From the NCBI GenBank assembly GCA_030068145.1, contig JAPJBO010000553.1, positions 62,001-126,000 of the forward strand: DNA of 64,000 nucleotides, given 5' to 3'. Source of the DNA: Diplonema papillatum (Eukaryota > Euglenozoa > Diplonemea > Diplonemida > Diplonemidae). The notes under the pieces were generated by a model. The model did no database searches. It was not told the DNA's origin and saw only the letters and a program-made list of their open reading frames with translations. The position numbers and the translations under genes were made by a program. Positions 21,330 through 32,334 of the stretch are shown one piece after another (the first letter of the stretch is position 1; each line of letters starts with the position of its first letter).

Positions 21330-22283
21330 ATGAGGACTGCTGCGTTTGTGACGCTGTTTGCGGCGGTCGCCGCGACGGAAGCTCCGAGGCGTGGAGACAT
21401 CTGGACGCGTGAGCAGGAGTTGGCAGCCGGCTACAAGGAAGTGGTGATGAGCCCCCAGCCGCACACGTACGTTGGAGCGATGCCCGAGAACTTCAACTGG
21501 GGCAACGTGAACGGGACGAACTTCTTGACGAAGAACCTGAACCAGCACATTCCCCAGTACTGCGGGTCGTGCTGGGCCCACGGTCCTATCTCTGCGCTCG
21601 GTGACAGAATCAAGATCGCAAGGAAAGGTAAGGGAGTCGACATCAACCTGTCTGTGCAGCACGTGTTGAACTGCGGATCGATTGCTGGATCGTGCCACGG
21701 AGGATCTCCGGGAATGGTGAACCAGTGGATCCACAGCAACGCCGGAGGAGTTGTGTACGACACATGCAACCCGTACCTTGCCTGCTCCAGCGAGTCGACG
21801 GAAGGTTTCTGCGGCAAGGTGGACACCAAGTGCTCGGCTGAGAACGTTTGCAGAACGTGCAGCACGTTCACTGCCGACGGTGGCAAGTGCGTGCCGATTG
21901 CGAAGTACCCCAACGCGACGGTTTCCGAGTACGGAACTGCCAACGGCGAGCAGGCGATCATGGCTGAGATCTTCGCACGTGGTCCAGTGGCCGGTGGAGT
22001 GGACGCCACGCAGATCCTGAACTACCAGGGCGGCGTGTTGAAGGCACCGTGCACTGGCATTGACCACGCCATCTCGATTGTTGGCTTCGGTACCGACGGT
22101 GCCACGCCGTACTGGATCATCAGGAACTCGTGGGGCGAGTACTGGGGCGAGATGGGCTACTTCAGAATCGCCAGAGCCACCGGCCAGGACGCGTGCACGA
22201 GCCAGACTGGTTACTGGGCCGTGCCCAAGGGCTTCTCGCTTGCCAACTACCCTTGCGATGAAGATGGCAGCAACTGCCAGTAG
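21330..22283 (+). CDS. Cathepsin Z/X-type cysteine protease, array copy 2
   Basis: The encoded protein is identical to copy 1, with the same HIPQY mini-loop, Cys81, His246 and Asn266. Compared with copy 1 it differs only at synonymous sites. Together with spacer S2 and copy 3 it forms a block that recurs without length change as copy 4, S4 and copy 5, displaced by 5091 bp. Its upstream flank (S1) resembles S2 and S4, while the upstream flank of copy 4 (S3) is diverged. Confidence 0.95.
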   Translation: MRTAAFVTLFAAVAATEAPRRGDIWTREQELAAGYKEVVMSPQPHTYVGAMPENFNWGNVNGTNFLTKNLNQHIPQYCGSCWAHGPISALGDRIKIARKGKGVDINLSVQHVLNCGSIAGSCHGGSPGMVNQWIHSNAGGVVYDTCNPYLACSSESTEGFCGKVDTKCSAENVCRTCSTFTADGGKCVPIAKYPNATVSEYGTANGEQAIMAEIFARGPVAGGVDATQILNYQGGVLKAPCTGIDHAISIVGFGTDGATPYWIIRNSWGEYWGEMGYFRIARATGQDACTSQTGYWAVPKGFSLANYPCDEDGSNCQ

Positions 22284-23810
22284 GAACTTGCAATTTCCAG
22301 CGAAACGATGTTTCGTAGTCTTTGAACGTGCATCACACCGCCAAAGCCTCCACCTTCTTTTTTTTTGAAAGCTTTCCACAAGATTCGTTTTCCCTCCTGC
22401 ATAAATTTCTTCGCGACCACCGTACAACGTGTTGTTTGTTCAATTAGTCCCATTTGTTCGACGTGATGTTTCGCCCAATACTACCGAACACAACGCCGCT
22501 TACCAAGCGCACATGAGCTCGAAGGTAGTGAAGAAGTGACTGGTGGTTTTTGCTTTCTGTCTCAGACGTTATTTTGTTACTTCGCATTTCTTTCGTTGAA
22601 AGCAGGGGAAAATTTCAAGGGGAGACATAGCCGTGTACGATGTTCACCGGCAGCGCATGCGGAAGGACGGGATCCACGTCGTGACTTTGTTGACGAGAAC
22701 TTCGATGGATTGTCGTGAAGGCTATTCAATGCACAGCACCTGAGTGAGTGGGTAATAATCAAAGGCCGCCGGTGTTAAGAAGTTTCGGTGTCACAACAAA
22801 TCGACACGTGGCACTCGGTTTTTAAGAAGAGCAGTAATCAACCATTGGCTGTTACAGTCCCAGCATGTGTTAATAGTCATAAGTTCCGCGCTGACCTTTT
22901 CTATGAGAGAGAACAACAAAGCAAGTCAAAGGGCGTGAGTCTCGAAACCGCAAGGCAGCAAGGCGCGATGCATAACGTTGTAAGTGAGAATCCAAACAAT
23001 CTGGCGCGATCTTATCCCATCGTTGGAGTTTAATTGCAAGCAGTCTGGCGATATCTGCATTTTTTACTCAGCGCAATATCGGTGTTTGTTTCCCGTCCAG
23101 CTCGTCTGCCTCGGGGGTACTCTCTTTCTTCGTTGGTAACGTGTTTCCTTGACTCCACCCGTCTGTGTGCGTCTTCGTCTTCGATTGTGGCGAGTCCTTT
23201 CGCCGCTTGTTGCCAGAGGCGATCTCAGTGTTGCCGCCGTTGATGTCGCTTTTGCTGGAGGGATGGGCGCCGGAGCCTGCCGTTTCCTTCGTGGCGCTGA
23301 GGTCGATGGTGTCAGAAGGCTCTGATAGTTAATGATCCAAACCAATCTGGCATCGTTTGTTCTGATGGTCAGGTGCGCGCTTGGCGCCTTTCCCCTTCTA
23401 CCCTACGGGCTTCAGGTTCTTCCAAGTTTGTGCTTCCCCAGTTCTGACTGCTCTCGTAGTAGCAGCATCACGTGTGTGTTTCACTCGTTTCAGCGGCCGT
23501 GCCTGCTTTTCCTCTGCGCTATTCAGTGTGGCGCTCTTCCTAGCTGTCTTCGGCTGTCCCTGGTCGCACAGTCTGTTCAGGTCTACATCGGATGCCGCTT
23601 CGAGTTTCAGTATTCCTCCTTAAATGGTCACCATACGACGCACTGGAAGTGCCACAAGCGGGCGCCCATCTTGTTGCACGTCGATGACATTACAGCCTCG
23701 GTTTCTATGACTACAACGATTCTCGCCCACTCGGCTGGAGCCACACTGTGGGAAAACAATGAAATCTCCGAAACCCCACTACCAGATCTTAATCATAGCA
23801 ACACAGTAAA
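22284..23810. repeat. Cathepsin array spacer S2 (twin of S4)
   Basis: This 1527-bp spacer has the same length as S4 (27375-28901), and I found no difference between them by eye. S1 is a slightly diverged relative. No gene is supported. Antisense and sense open frames of 60-160 codons inside it follow the repeat rather than any known family. Confidence 0.88.
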
Positions 23811-24764
23811 ATGAGGACTGCTGCGTTTGTGACGCTGTTTGCGGCGGTCGCCGCGACGGAAGCTCCGAGGCGTGGAGACATCTGGACGCGTGAGCAGGAG
23901 TTGGCAGCTGGCTACAAGGAAGTGGTGATGAGCCCCCAGCCGCACACGTACGTTGGAGCGATGCCCGAGAACTTCAACTGGGGCAACGTGAACGGGACGA
24001 ACTTCTTGACGAAGAACCTGAACCAGCACATTCCCCAGTACTGCGGGTCGTGCTGGGCCCACGGTCCTATCTCTGCGCTCGGTGACAGAATCAAGATCGC
24101 AAGGAAAGGTAAGGGAGTCGACATCAACCTGTCTGTGCAGCACGTGTTGAACTGCGGATCGATTGCTGGATCGTGCCACGGAGGATCTCCGGGAATGGTG
24201 AACCAGTGGATCCACAGCAACGCCGGAGGAGTTGTGTACGACACATGCAACCCGTACCTTGCCTGCTCCAGCGAGTCGACGGAAGGTTTCTGCGGCAAGG
24301 TGGACACCAAGTGCTCGGCTGAGAACGTTTGCAGAACGTGCAGCACGTTCACTGCCGACGGTGGCAAGTGCGTGCCGATTGCGAAGTACCCCAACGCGAC
24401 GGTTTCCGAGTACGGAACTGCCAACGGCGAGCAGGCGATCATGGCTGAGATCTTCGCACGTGGTCCAGTGGCCGGTGGAGTGGACGCCACGCAGATCCTG
24501 AACTACCAGGGCGGCGTGTTGAAGGCACCGTGCACTGGCATTGACCACGCCATCTCGATTGTTGGCTTCGGTACCGACGGTGCCACGCCGTACTGGATCA
24601 TCAGGAACTCGTGGGGCGAGTACTGGGGCGAGATGGGCTACTTCAGAATCGCCAGAGCCACCGGCCAGGACGCGTGCACGAGCCAGACTGGTTACTGGGC
24701 CGTGCCCAAGGGCTTCTCGCTTGCCAACTACCCTTGCGATGAAGATGGCAGCAACTGCCAGTAG
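23811..24764 (+). CDS. Cathepsin Z/X-type cysteine protease, array copy 3
   Basis: The protein is identical to the other copies. It shares with copy 5 one synonymous variant (GCT for GCC at Ala33) that copies 1, 2 and 4 lack. The 3' flank matches copies 1, 2 and 4 for about 36 bp past the stop codon and then diverges, continuing into the distinct spacer S3. Confidence 0.95.
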   Translation: MRTAAFVTLFAAVAATEAPRRGDIWTREQELAAGYKEVVMSPQPHTYVGAMPENFNWGNVNGTNFLTKNLNQHIPQYCGSCWAHGPISALGDRIKIARKGKGVDINLSVQHVLNCGSIAGSCHGGSPGMVNQWIHSNAGGVVYDTCNPYLACSSESTEGFCGKVDTKCSAENVCRTCSTFTADGGKCVPIAKYPNATVSEYGTANGEQAIMAEIFARGPVAGGVDATQILNYQGGVLKAPCTGIDHAISIVGFGTDGATPYWIIRNSWGEYWGEMGYFRIARATGQDACTSQTGYWAVPKGFSLANYPCDEDGSNCQ

Positions 24765-26420
24765 GAACTTGCAATTTCCAGCGAAACGATGTTTCGTCTC
24801 TTCAGGTAGTCCTTGAACGTTCATACGTGCATCACACCACCAGAGCCTCCCTCCTTTTTTTGAATGCTTTCCATAAGATTCATTTTCCCTGCTGCATAAA
24901 TTCCTTTGCAACCACCATACAACGTGATGTTTGTTCAATTGGTCCCATTTTCTTCGACGTGATGTTTCGCCCAATACCGCTTACCCAAGTGCACATGAGA
25001 GCTCCAAGGTAGTGAAAAAGTGACTGGTAGTGCGTTTTGCTTCTGTTTCATACGTTCTTTCAAAATACGCATTTCTTTCGTTAGAAGCAGGGGCAGATCT
25101 GAAGGGAGACACAGCCGTAAGATGTTGACCACCAGCAGCGCATGCGGAAGGACGGGATCCGTCGCGACTTCGTTGGCGTGAGCTTCGATGGAGCGGATGT
25201 GGATTCTCGTGAAGAGTTTTTCAATGCAGAGCACCTGAGTGAGTGGTGATAGGTGAAGACCGATGTTAAGAAGGTTTCGGTGTCAGCAACAAATTGACGT
25301 GGGTCGTTCGGTATTAAGAAGGGGTGGTAATCTACCATTGGCTGTCCGGTCCCTGCATGTGTTCTTAGTCATTGGAGAGAGAGAAGACAACAAAGCAAAT
25401 CAAAGGATGTGAGTCTCGAAACCGCAAGGCAGCGATGCAGAACGTTGTCATGCACTGACAATCCAAACAATCCGGCTCAATCTTATCCGAATCTTATCCG
25501 ATTCTTATCCGATCGTTGCGGGTTCCATGCAAGCAGTCTGTGACGATAATCTGCATTTCTCACTATGTCATGTTTCTCGTGCTTCGGGTTCCCGTCTGGC
25601 TCGTCGGCTCGGGGGGACTCTCTTTGTTCGTTGGTGTTTCCTTGACTCCGCCCGTCTGTGTGCGACTTCATCTTTGACTGTGGCGTTTTCTCGCCCCAAT
25701 CCCAGTGTTGCCGCGGTTGACGGCGCTTTCGCTAGAGGCGCCGGAGCCTGCCGCTTCCTTGGTTGCGCTGGGGTCGATGGTGGCGTAGACTCTGATAGTT
25801 AATGATCCAAGCCAATCTGGCTCGATCTTCACCCCGATCGTTTTGATTACGACGCAACGAAATTGTGAATTTTAAGAGAGTCTCGCCTTTTCAGCTTGTC
25901 CGTGCGCGTTTGGTGCCTTGCCTCTACCCGACGGGCTTCACGATCGGCATTTGATGGTTTGTTCTTCGCCGCTTGCGTGGATGCTGCGGTTGTTCGTTGC
26001 TTTTTTACTCGTTGCGTGTCAAGTTCCTATTTCTTGAGACACGTTTCTGCTTCCCTGGTTTCTACTTCGCTGCTGCTCTAGTAGTATCAGCATCACGTCG
26101 CCGTGCCTCTGCTTTTCCTCTGCTCTGTTCAGTCCGGCGCTCAACCTAGCAATGCCCACTGTTCTAAGCTGTCCTTGGCCGCTGCACAGTCTGACAAGGT
26201 CTACATCGGATGCCGCTTCGGTCCTCCCAAAACGTTACTCAGACGAGCACTGGCAGTGCCACAAGCGGGCGCCCATGTTGCTGCACGTCGACGGCCTTAC
26301 AGTTCCGGTTTCTTTGACTCACACAACAATCCCCGCCCACTAGACTTGAGCCACCCTGTGGGAAAATAGTGAACTCTCTGAAACCCCAATTCCAGATCTT
26401 GTTATCACAGCAACAGTAAA
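24765..26420. repeat. Cathepsin array spacer S3 (diverged)
   Basis: At 1656 bp this spacer is clearly homologous to S1, S2 and S4 along its length but carries many substitutions and several insertions or deletions, including extra material at about 25860-26090. It shows that the flanks of the array are old, although the genes on both sides of it are identical in protein sequence. No gene is supported. Confidence 0.85.
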
Positions 26421-27374
26421 ATGAGGACTGCTGCGTTTGTGACGCTGTTTGCGGCGGTCGCCGCGACAGAAGCTCCGAGGCGTGGAGACATCTGGACGCG
26501 TGAGCAGGAGTTGGCAGCCGGCTACAAGGAAGTGGTGATGAGCCCCCAGCCGCACACGTACGTTGGAGCGATGCCCGAGAACTTCAACTGGGGCAACGTG
26601 AACGGGACGAACTTCTTGACGAAGAACCTGAACCAGCACATTCCCCAGTACTGCGGGTCGTGCTGGGCCCACGGTCCTATCTCTGCGCTCGGTGACAGAA
26701 TCAAGATCGCAAGGAAAGGTAAGGGAGTCGACATCAACCTGTCTGTGCAGCACGTGTTGAACTGCGGATCGATTGCTGGATCGTGCCACGGAGGATCTCC
26801 GGGAATGGTGAACCAGTGGATCCACAGCAACGCCGGAGGAGTTGTGTACGACACATGCAACCCGTACCTTGCCTGCTCCAGCGAGTCGACGGAAGGTTTC
26901 TGCGGCAAGGTGGACACCAAGTGCTCGGCTGAGAACGTTTGCAGAACGTGCAGCACGTTCACTGCCGACGGTGGCAAGTGCGTGCCGATTGCGAAGTACC
27001 CCAACGCGACGGTTTCCGAGTACGGAACTGCCAACGGCGAGCAGGCGATCATGGCTGAGATCTTCGCACGTGGTCCAGTGGCCGGTGGAGTGGACGCCAC
27101 GCAGATCCTGAACTACCAGGGCGGCGTGTTGAAGGCACCGTGCACTGGCATTGACCACGCCATCTCGATTGTTGGCTTCGGTACCGACGGTGCCACGCCG
27201 TACTGGATCATCAGGAACTCGTGGGGCGAGTACTGGGGCGAGATGGGCTACTTCAGAATCGCCAGAGCCACCGGCCAGGACGCGTGCACGAGCCAGACTG
27301 GTTACTGGGCCGTGCCCAAGGGCTTCTCGCTTGCCAACTACCCTTGCGATGAAGATGGCAGCAACTGCCAGTAG
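26421..27374 (+). CDS. Cathepsin Z/X-type cysteine protease, array copy 4
   Basis: The protein is identical to the other copies. It has one private synonymous change near the 5' end (ACA for ACG at Thr16). Its upstream flank belongs to the diverged spacer S3, with similarity to the other flanks restored only in the last few bases before the ATG, while its downstream flank S4 matches S2. Confidence 0.95.
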   Translation: MRTAAFVTLFAAVAATEAPRRGDIWTREQELAAGYKEVVMSPQPHTYVGAMPENFNWGNVNGTNFLTKNLNQHIPQYCGSCWAHGPISALGDRIKIARKGKGVDINLSVQHVLNCGSIAGSCHGGSPGMVNQWIHSNAGGVVYDTCNPYLACSSESTEGFCGKVDTKCSAENVCRTCSTFTADGGKCVPIAKYPNATVSEYGTANGEQAIMAEIFARGPVAGGVDATQILNYQGGVLKAPCTGIDHAISIVGFGTDGATPYWIIRNSWGEYWGEMGYFRIARATGQDACTSQTGYWAVPKGFSLANYPCDEDGSNCQ

Positions 27375-28901
27375 GAACTTGCAATTTCCAGCGAAACGAT
27401 GTTTCGTAGTCTTTGAACGTGCATCACACCGCCAAAGCCTCCACCTTCTTTTTTTTTGAAAGCTTTCCACAAGATTCGTTTTCCCTCCTGCATAAATTTC
27501 TTCGCGACCACCGTACAACGTGTTGTTTGTTCAATTAGTCCCATTTGTTCGACGTGATGTTTCGCCCAATACTACCGAACACAACGCCGCTTACCAAGCG
27601 CACATGAGCTCGAAGGTAGTGAAGAAGTGACTGGTGGTTTTTGCTTTCTGTCTCAGACGTTATTTTGTTACTTCGCATTTCTTTCGTTGAAAGCAGGGGA
27701 AAATTTCAAGGGGAGACATAGCCGTGTACGATGTTCACCGGCAGCGCATGCGGAAGGACGGGATCCACGTCGTGACTTTGTTGACGAGAACTTCGATGGA
27801 TTGTCGTGAAGGCTATTCAATGCACAGCACCTGAGTGAGTGGGTAATAATCAAAGGCCGCCGGTGTTAAGAAGTTTCGGTGTCACAACAAATCGACACGT
27901 GGCACTCGGTTTTTAAGAAGAGCAGTAATCAACCATTGGCTGTTACAGTCCCAGCATGTGTTAATAGTCATAAGTTCCGCGCTGACCTTTTCTATGAGAG
28001 AGAACAACAAAGCAAGTCAAAGGGCGTGAGTCTCGAAACCGCAAGGCAGCAAGGCGCGATGCATAACGTTGTAAGTGAGAATCCAAACAATCTGGCGCGA
28101 TCTTATCCCATCGTTGGAGTTTAATTGCAAGCAGTCTGGCGATATCTGCATTTTTTACTCAGCGCAATATCGGTGTTTGTTTCCCGTCCAGCTCGTCTGC
28201 CTCGGGGGTACTCTCTTTCTTCGTTGGTAACGTGTTTCCTTGACTCCACCCGTCTGTGTGCGTCTTCGTCTTCGATTGTGGCGAGTCCTTTCGCCGCTTG
28301 TTGCCAGAGGCGATCTCAGTGTTGCCGCCGTTGATGTCGCTTTTGCTGGAGGGATGGGCGCCGGAGCCTGCCGTTTCCTTCGTGGCGCTGAGGTCGATGG
28401 TGTCAGAAGGCTCTGATAGTTAATGATCCAAACCAATCTGGCATCGTTTGTTCTGATGGTCAGGTGCGCGCTTGGCGCCTTTCCCCTTCTACCCTACGGG
28501 CTTCAGGTTCTTCCAAGTTTGTGCTTCCCCAGTTCTGACTGCTCTCGTAGTAGCAGCATCACGTGTGTGTTTCACTCGTTTCAGCGGCCGTGCCTGCTTT
28601 TCCTCTGCGCTATTCAGTGTGGCGCTCTTCCTAGCTGTCTTCGGCTGTCCCTGGTCGCACAGTCTGTTCAGGTCTACATCGGATGCCGCTTCGAGTTTCA
28701 GTATTCCTCCTTAAATGGTCACCATACGACGCACTGGAAGTGCCACAAGCGGGCGCCCATCTTGTTGCACGTCGATGACATTACAGCCTCGGTTTCTATG
28801 ACTACAACGATTCTCGCCCACTCGGCTGGAGCCACACTGTGGGAAAACAATGAAATCTCCGAAACCCCACTACCAGATCTTAATCATAGCAACACAGTAA
28901 A
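27375..28901. repeat. Cathepsin array spacer S4 (twin of S2)
   Basis: This spacer has the same 1527-bp length as S2, with no difference found by eye, and carries the same promoter-proximal sequence before the next ATG. No gene is supported. Confidence 0.88.
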
Positions 28902-29855
28902 ATGAGGACTGCTGCGTTTGTGACGCTGTTTGCGGCGGTCGCCGCGACGGAAGCTCCGAGGCGTGGAGACATCTGGACGCGTGAGCAGGAGTTGGCAGCT
29001 GGCTACAAGGAAGTGGTGATGAGCCCCCAGCCGCACACGTACGTTGGAGCGATGCCCGAGAACTTCAACTGGGGCAACGTGAACGGGACGAACTTCTTGA
29101 CGAAGAACCTGAACCAGCACATTCCCCAGTACTGCGGGTCGTGCTGGGCCCACGGTCCTATCTCTGCGCTCGGTGACAGAATCAAGATCGCAAGGAAAGG
29201 TAAGGGAGTCGACATCAACCTGTCTGTGCAGCACGTGTTGAACTGCGGATCGATTGCTGGATCGTGCCACGGAGGATCTCCGGGAATGGTGAACCAGTGG
29301 ATCCACAGCAACGCCGGAGGAGTTGTGTACGACACATGCAACCCGTACCTTGCCTGCTCCAGCGAGTCGACGGAAGGTTTCTGCGGCAAGGTGGACACCA
29401 AGTGCTCGGCTGAGAACGTTTGCAGAACGTGCAGCACGTTCACTGCCGACGGTGGCAAGTGCGTGCCGATTGCGAAGTACCCCAACGCGACGGTTTCCGA
29501 GTACGGAACTGCCAACGGCGAGCAGGCGATCATGGCTGAGATCTTCGCACGTGGTCCAGTGGCCGGTGGAGTGGACGCCACGCAGATCCTGAACTACCAG
29601 GGCGGCGTGTTGAAGGCACCGTGCACTGGCATTGACCACGCCATCTCGATTGTTGGCTTCGGTACCGACGGTGCCACGCCGTACTGGATCATCAGGAACT
29701 CGTGGGGCGAGTACTGGGGCGAGATGGGCTACTTCAGAATCGCCAGAGCCACCGGCCAGGACGCGTGCACGAGCCAGACTGGTTACTGGGCCGTGCCCAA
29801 GGGCTTCTCGCTTGCCAACTACCCTTGCGATGAAGATGGCAGCAACTGCCAGTAG
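28902..29855 (+). CDS. Cathepsin Z/X-type cysteine protease, array copy 5
   Basis: The protein is identical to the other copies, with the Ala33 GCT variant of copy 3. Identity to the other copies ends only about 9 bp after the stop codon: the 3' flank (29865-30110) is a diverged relative of the start of S3. This is the last copy; beyond about 30150 the array sequence is lost. Confidence 0.95.
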   Translation: MRTAAFVTLFAAVAATEAPRRGDIWTREQELAAGYKEVVMSPQPHTYVGAMPENFNWGNVNGTNFLTKNLNQHIPQYCGSCWAHGPISALGDRIKIARKGKGVDINLSVQHVLNCGSIAGSCHGGSPGMVNQWIHSNAGGVVYDTCNPYLACSSESTEGFCGKVDTKCSAENVCRTCSTFTADGGKCVPIAKYPNATVSEYGTANGEQAIMAEIFARGPVAGGVDATQILNYQGGVLKAPCTGIDHAISIVGFGTDGATPYWIIRNSWGEYWGEMGYFRIARATGQDACTSQTGYWAVPKGFSLANYPCDEDGSNCQ

Positions 29856-30951
29856 GAACTTGCAACACAAAACAATAGGATGTCTCACCTCTTCAGGTAG
29901 TCTTTGAGCATTCATATATGCATCAACTTGACCTCTCCTTTTTTTCGAATGCTTTCCATAAGATTCATTTTTCCCTTGCATACTTTTCTTCGCAACCACC
30001 ATACAACGTGTTGTTTGTTCCATTTTCTTCGACGTGATGTTTCGCCCAATATTACCGAACACAGTGCCGTTTACCCAAGCACATGAGCTCGGTAGAGAAA
30101 GTGCCTAGTGGTGCGTTTTTTTTTTCGGTCTCCACGTTCCTCCTCTTCTCTTTTCGCTTGGATTCGTTCTCTTAGCAGACAACAAACTGGGCTGCGGATG
30201 CAACTGCACTGCGGTGACATTCAGGACAATGGGCAGAAGTCACATTCCACTCGCCGCTGTGATGAAGCGAAATGCTGTGGTTTAATGAACCAGTTGGATT
30301 CGTCTTGCTCGTAACAATTCCAAGCTGACACTTCATTGCGGGCACAACATGCAAGAAGGCCTCACAGCACCTTCAATCGGAGCCCAGACCTAAACCCGCA
30401 CTGACAATCCCGCATGTGTCCTCAGAGCCAATCCTTTTCCCGAAGTTACGGACTTTACCGACTTCCGTTACCTCGGGGATGAAGGAAAACGCTGCATCGG
30501 GACTCTGAAAGTCTCTGAGGTGGTCAGTTCCAACCAAGCGGCTCCACAATGCTCGAGACCCGCAGCGAAACGGCCGGAGACTTCCTTGCCGAGCGATATC
30601 CCCGAAACATTTTACGCCCGGGCTGCAGAAGCTGCAAGGCTCCTCCACCACCCCTTCTGGCATCCCAGGTAGAACAGGTCGTTTTCGACAGGAGAACCCA
30701 CTGTAGCTGACGCATTGCAACTAGCCGAGAATGGACTGCCTGCCGACGCACATTTCGCCGAAGCGAGGCAAGAGCACGGTAATCTTCAACCGTCGAGGAG
30801 GGAACGCCATCGGGAGGTCCCAGCCACGTTGGCCGGATCCGCCGCGGCACAGGAGCTGCTTGCTGCGTTGCAGGCAGTATGGTTAGTCGCTGAAATCTCA
30901 AGGTGGACAACCGGGCAGTGGTCTTTGCTCTGCGAAAGCGCTATGGCAAGC
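29856..30951. other. Array remnant and unassigned sequence after the last cathepsin gene
   Basis: The first 250-300 bp are a diverged copy of the spacer sequence that follows copy 3. From about 30150 onward the sequence is unique here. The longest frame is 128 codons on the minus strand and matches nothing I know. I see no supported gene. Confidence 0.55.
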
Positions 30952-31082
30952 ACGAGACTGGAGGTCCTATGAAATTGCAATGTAAATAGCCTCTATTCGA
31001 GCCAACCCGGCTTTTCTCCAGTGAAAAACTGTTTTGTTTTTGGACAAGATACTAGCGCGGAGTTAACTTTTCCCCCCCTGCC
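30952..31082 (+). repeat. Partial copy of the tRNA-like repeat (head only)
   Basis: This segment aligns with 36576-36710: GAGACTGGAGGTCCTATGAA, AGCCTCTATTCGAGCCAACC, TTTTCTCCAGT and the GCGGAG pyrimidine-rich junction are shared. It stops at the CCTGCCGCC just before the tRNA-like part would begin. The piggyBac element starts 65 bp further on. Confidence 0.75.
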
Positions 31083-31146
31083 GCCTTCACACGCGTCCAA
31101 GCTGTTTGTTTACGCACGTCTGAACCGCTGTCGGTTTTCGTATTAA

Positions 31147-32334
31147 CCCAACTCCGACCAAGCACCTACAGGTTAATTTCCACTTTTTCCTATTTTTCAT
31201 TTTTATAGAGTGCCTTCGCTCTTTTGGGCATTCTGGGGCTGGAATTTTGCGATTTCAAAGCATATCTTTCCATTGCCGCCCTTGGAAGGCGAAATTTTGA
31301 CATGATGTTGCACTAGTCTGTCATCGTCTTCTCGCTTATGACCGTCTCTAATTCATCGACAACGTTTCACCGCAACCTTGACAATCTTTTGTTTTCTTGC
31401 GTGGTTTAGATTTCCTTCCTAGGTTGGGCTTGAGCAAAAGAGAAGAAGAAAGGCGGCAGACGTCATTTTGCGTGCGTTCCGGGGGTAGGGGGTTGGAGTG
31501 ATGGCGAGATAACGGGCAAGACGCAGGAAATTGAGGTACGGGGCAGGTGGGCAGTTCACGCAACTACTGGCCACTGCAGTCACTTTCATCAGTAGACTCG
31601 GTATACGTCAGACGCACTCCTTTGAGTGTGGGAGGGCGCCCCTGCTTGCAAGGGCGGCCGCCTCGTTTCTTCAAGCGCTGGGTCCCAGGAGTTTCCGGCT
31701 CGTAGTAATGGTGGTTCTTGAGGGTGTGAAACCGGGTAAAACACGGAGCGGGACACAGAGCCACGCCACATGTTTTGCAGACATATTTCGTCTTGACCAA
31801 ACGAACATGGCATTTGCACGCAACGCGGGTGTCTGTTTCCAGAATGGCATGGAACTTGCCATCCAGGCGCGACGGGTGGTCGCTAGCCCGAGGTGTGCGC
31901 GTTCCGGGGCTGAAGTCCTCAGTACTGCGGTTGTCAGCAAGTAACCCGCGGATGAGCTCTTTTCTGAAGTCCTTGAAGGGTAAGGACCCGCGATTCTTAC
32001 CAAGACGTCTTCTGTCGACCCCACACTCTCCATATCCGTGGCCGCCCGCTTCCTTCCAGACATTTTGTACTTTTCACTGCCCAAGTTCCTGGATTGTTTC
32101 GACTGTTGATGACAAGGCATTGAAAAAGCCGGTTTTCCGGGGGTTTCCCCAATCTCGCCACTTGGTTTCAATCGTCATTGCTGACGAATTTTTGACATTC
32201 GAGGGCGGCAATGAAAAGATTTGCTCGAAATGGGTGAATTCCATATTTTTGGGAGTTTTTTGGCGCCTCCTGAGCACCCCTACAGAAAAATCCAGATTAA
32301 ACCGGACATATATGTCCGGTTGGTCGGAGTTGGG
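31147..32334 (-). mobile_element. Deleted piggyBac-family DNA transposon with intact ends
   Basis: The ends are perfect: TTAA plus CCCAACTCCGACCA at 31143-31160 and its exact reverse complement TGGTCGGAGTTGGG plus TTAA at 32321-32338. TTAA target duplication and CCC/GGG termini are the piggyBac signature. On the minus strand about 31564-32010 encodes the end of a piggyBac transposase: KDFRKELIRGLL, SRLDGKF, and the C-terminal cysteine-rich finger CKTCGVALCPAPCF followed by HT. The catalytic DDE core is missing, so the 1188-bp element is an internally deleted copy. A possible remnant of the N-terminus (MSGRKRAAT, near 32063) sits close to the surviving C-terminus. A perfect 20-bp palindrome (32301-32320) lies next to the right end. 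Confidence 0.88.
31564..32010 (-). pseudogene. Remnant of piggyBac transposase (C-terminal zinc finger part)
   Basis: Reading the minus strand, one open frame runs from about 32010 to the stop at 31564 and contains the last part of the DDE domain (FKDFRKELIRGLL) plus the cysteine-rich C-terminal finger (C-x-C-H, C-x2-C, C-x4-C, H). A full piggyBac transposase is roughly 500-600 residues; only about 150 remain. A basic Lys/Arg tail (QRLKKRGGRPCKQGRP) follows the finger, perhaps a nuclear localisation signal. The rest of the transposase is absent. Confidence 0.8.

Noticed and set aside
18772-30062. Long minus-strand open frames of 370-400 codons across each cathepsin copy
   Set aside because: They lie antisense to genes with complete catalytic motifs, repeat exactly with them, and encode Arg/Val/His-rich sequence without known domains. 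They follow from the codon bias of the sense gene.
30524-30910. A 128-codon minus-strand frame between the array and the piggyBac element
   Set aside because: No family similarity, no clear codon bias, and overlapping frames of equal length on the other strand.
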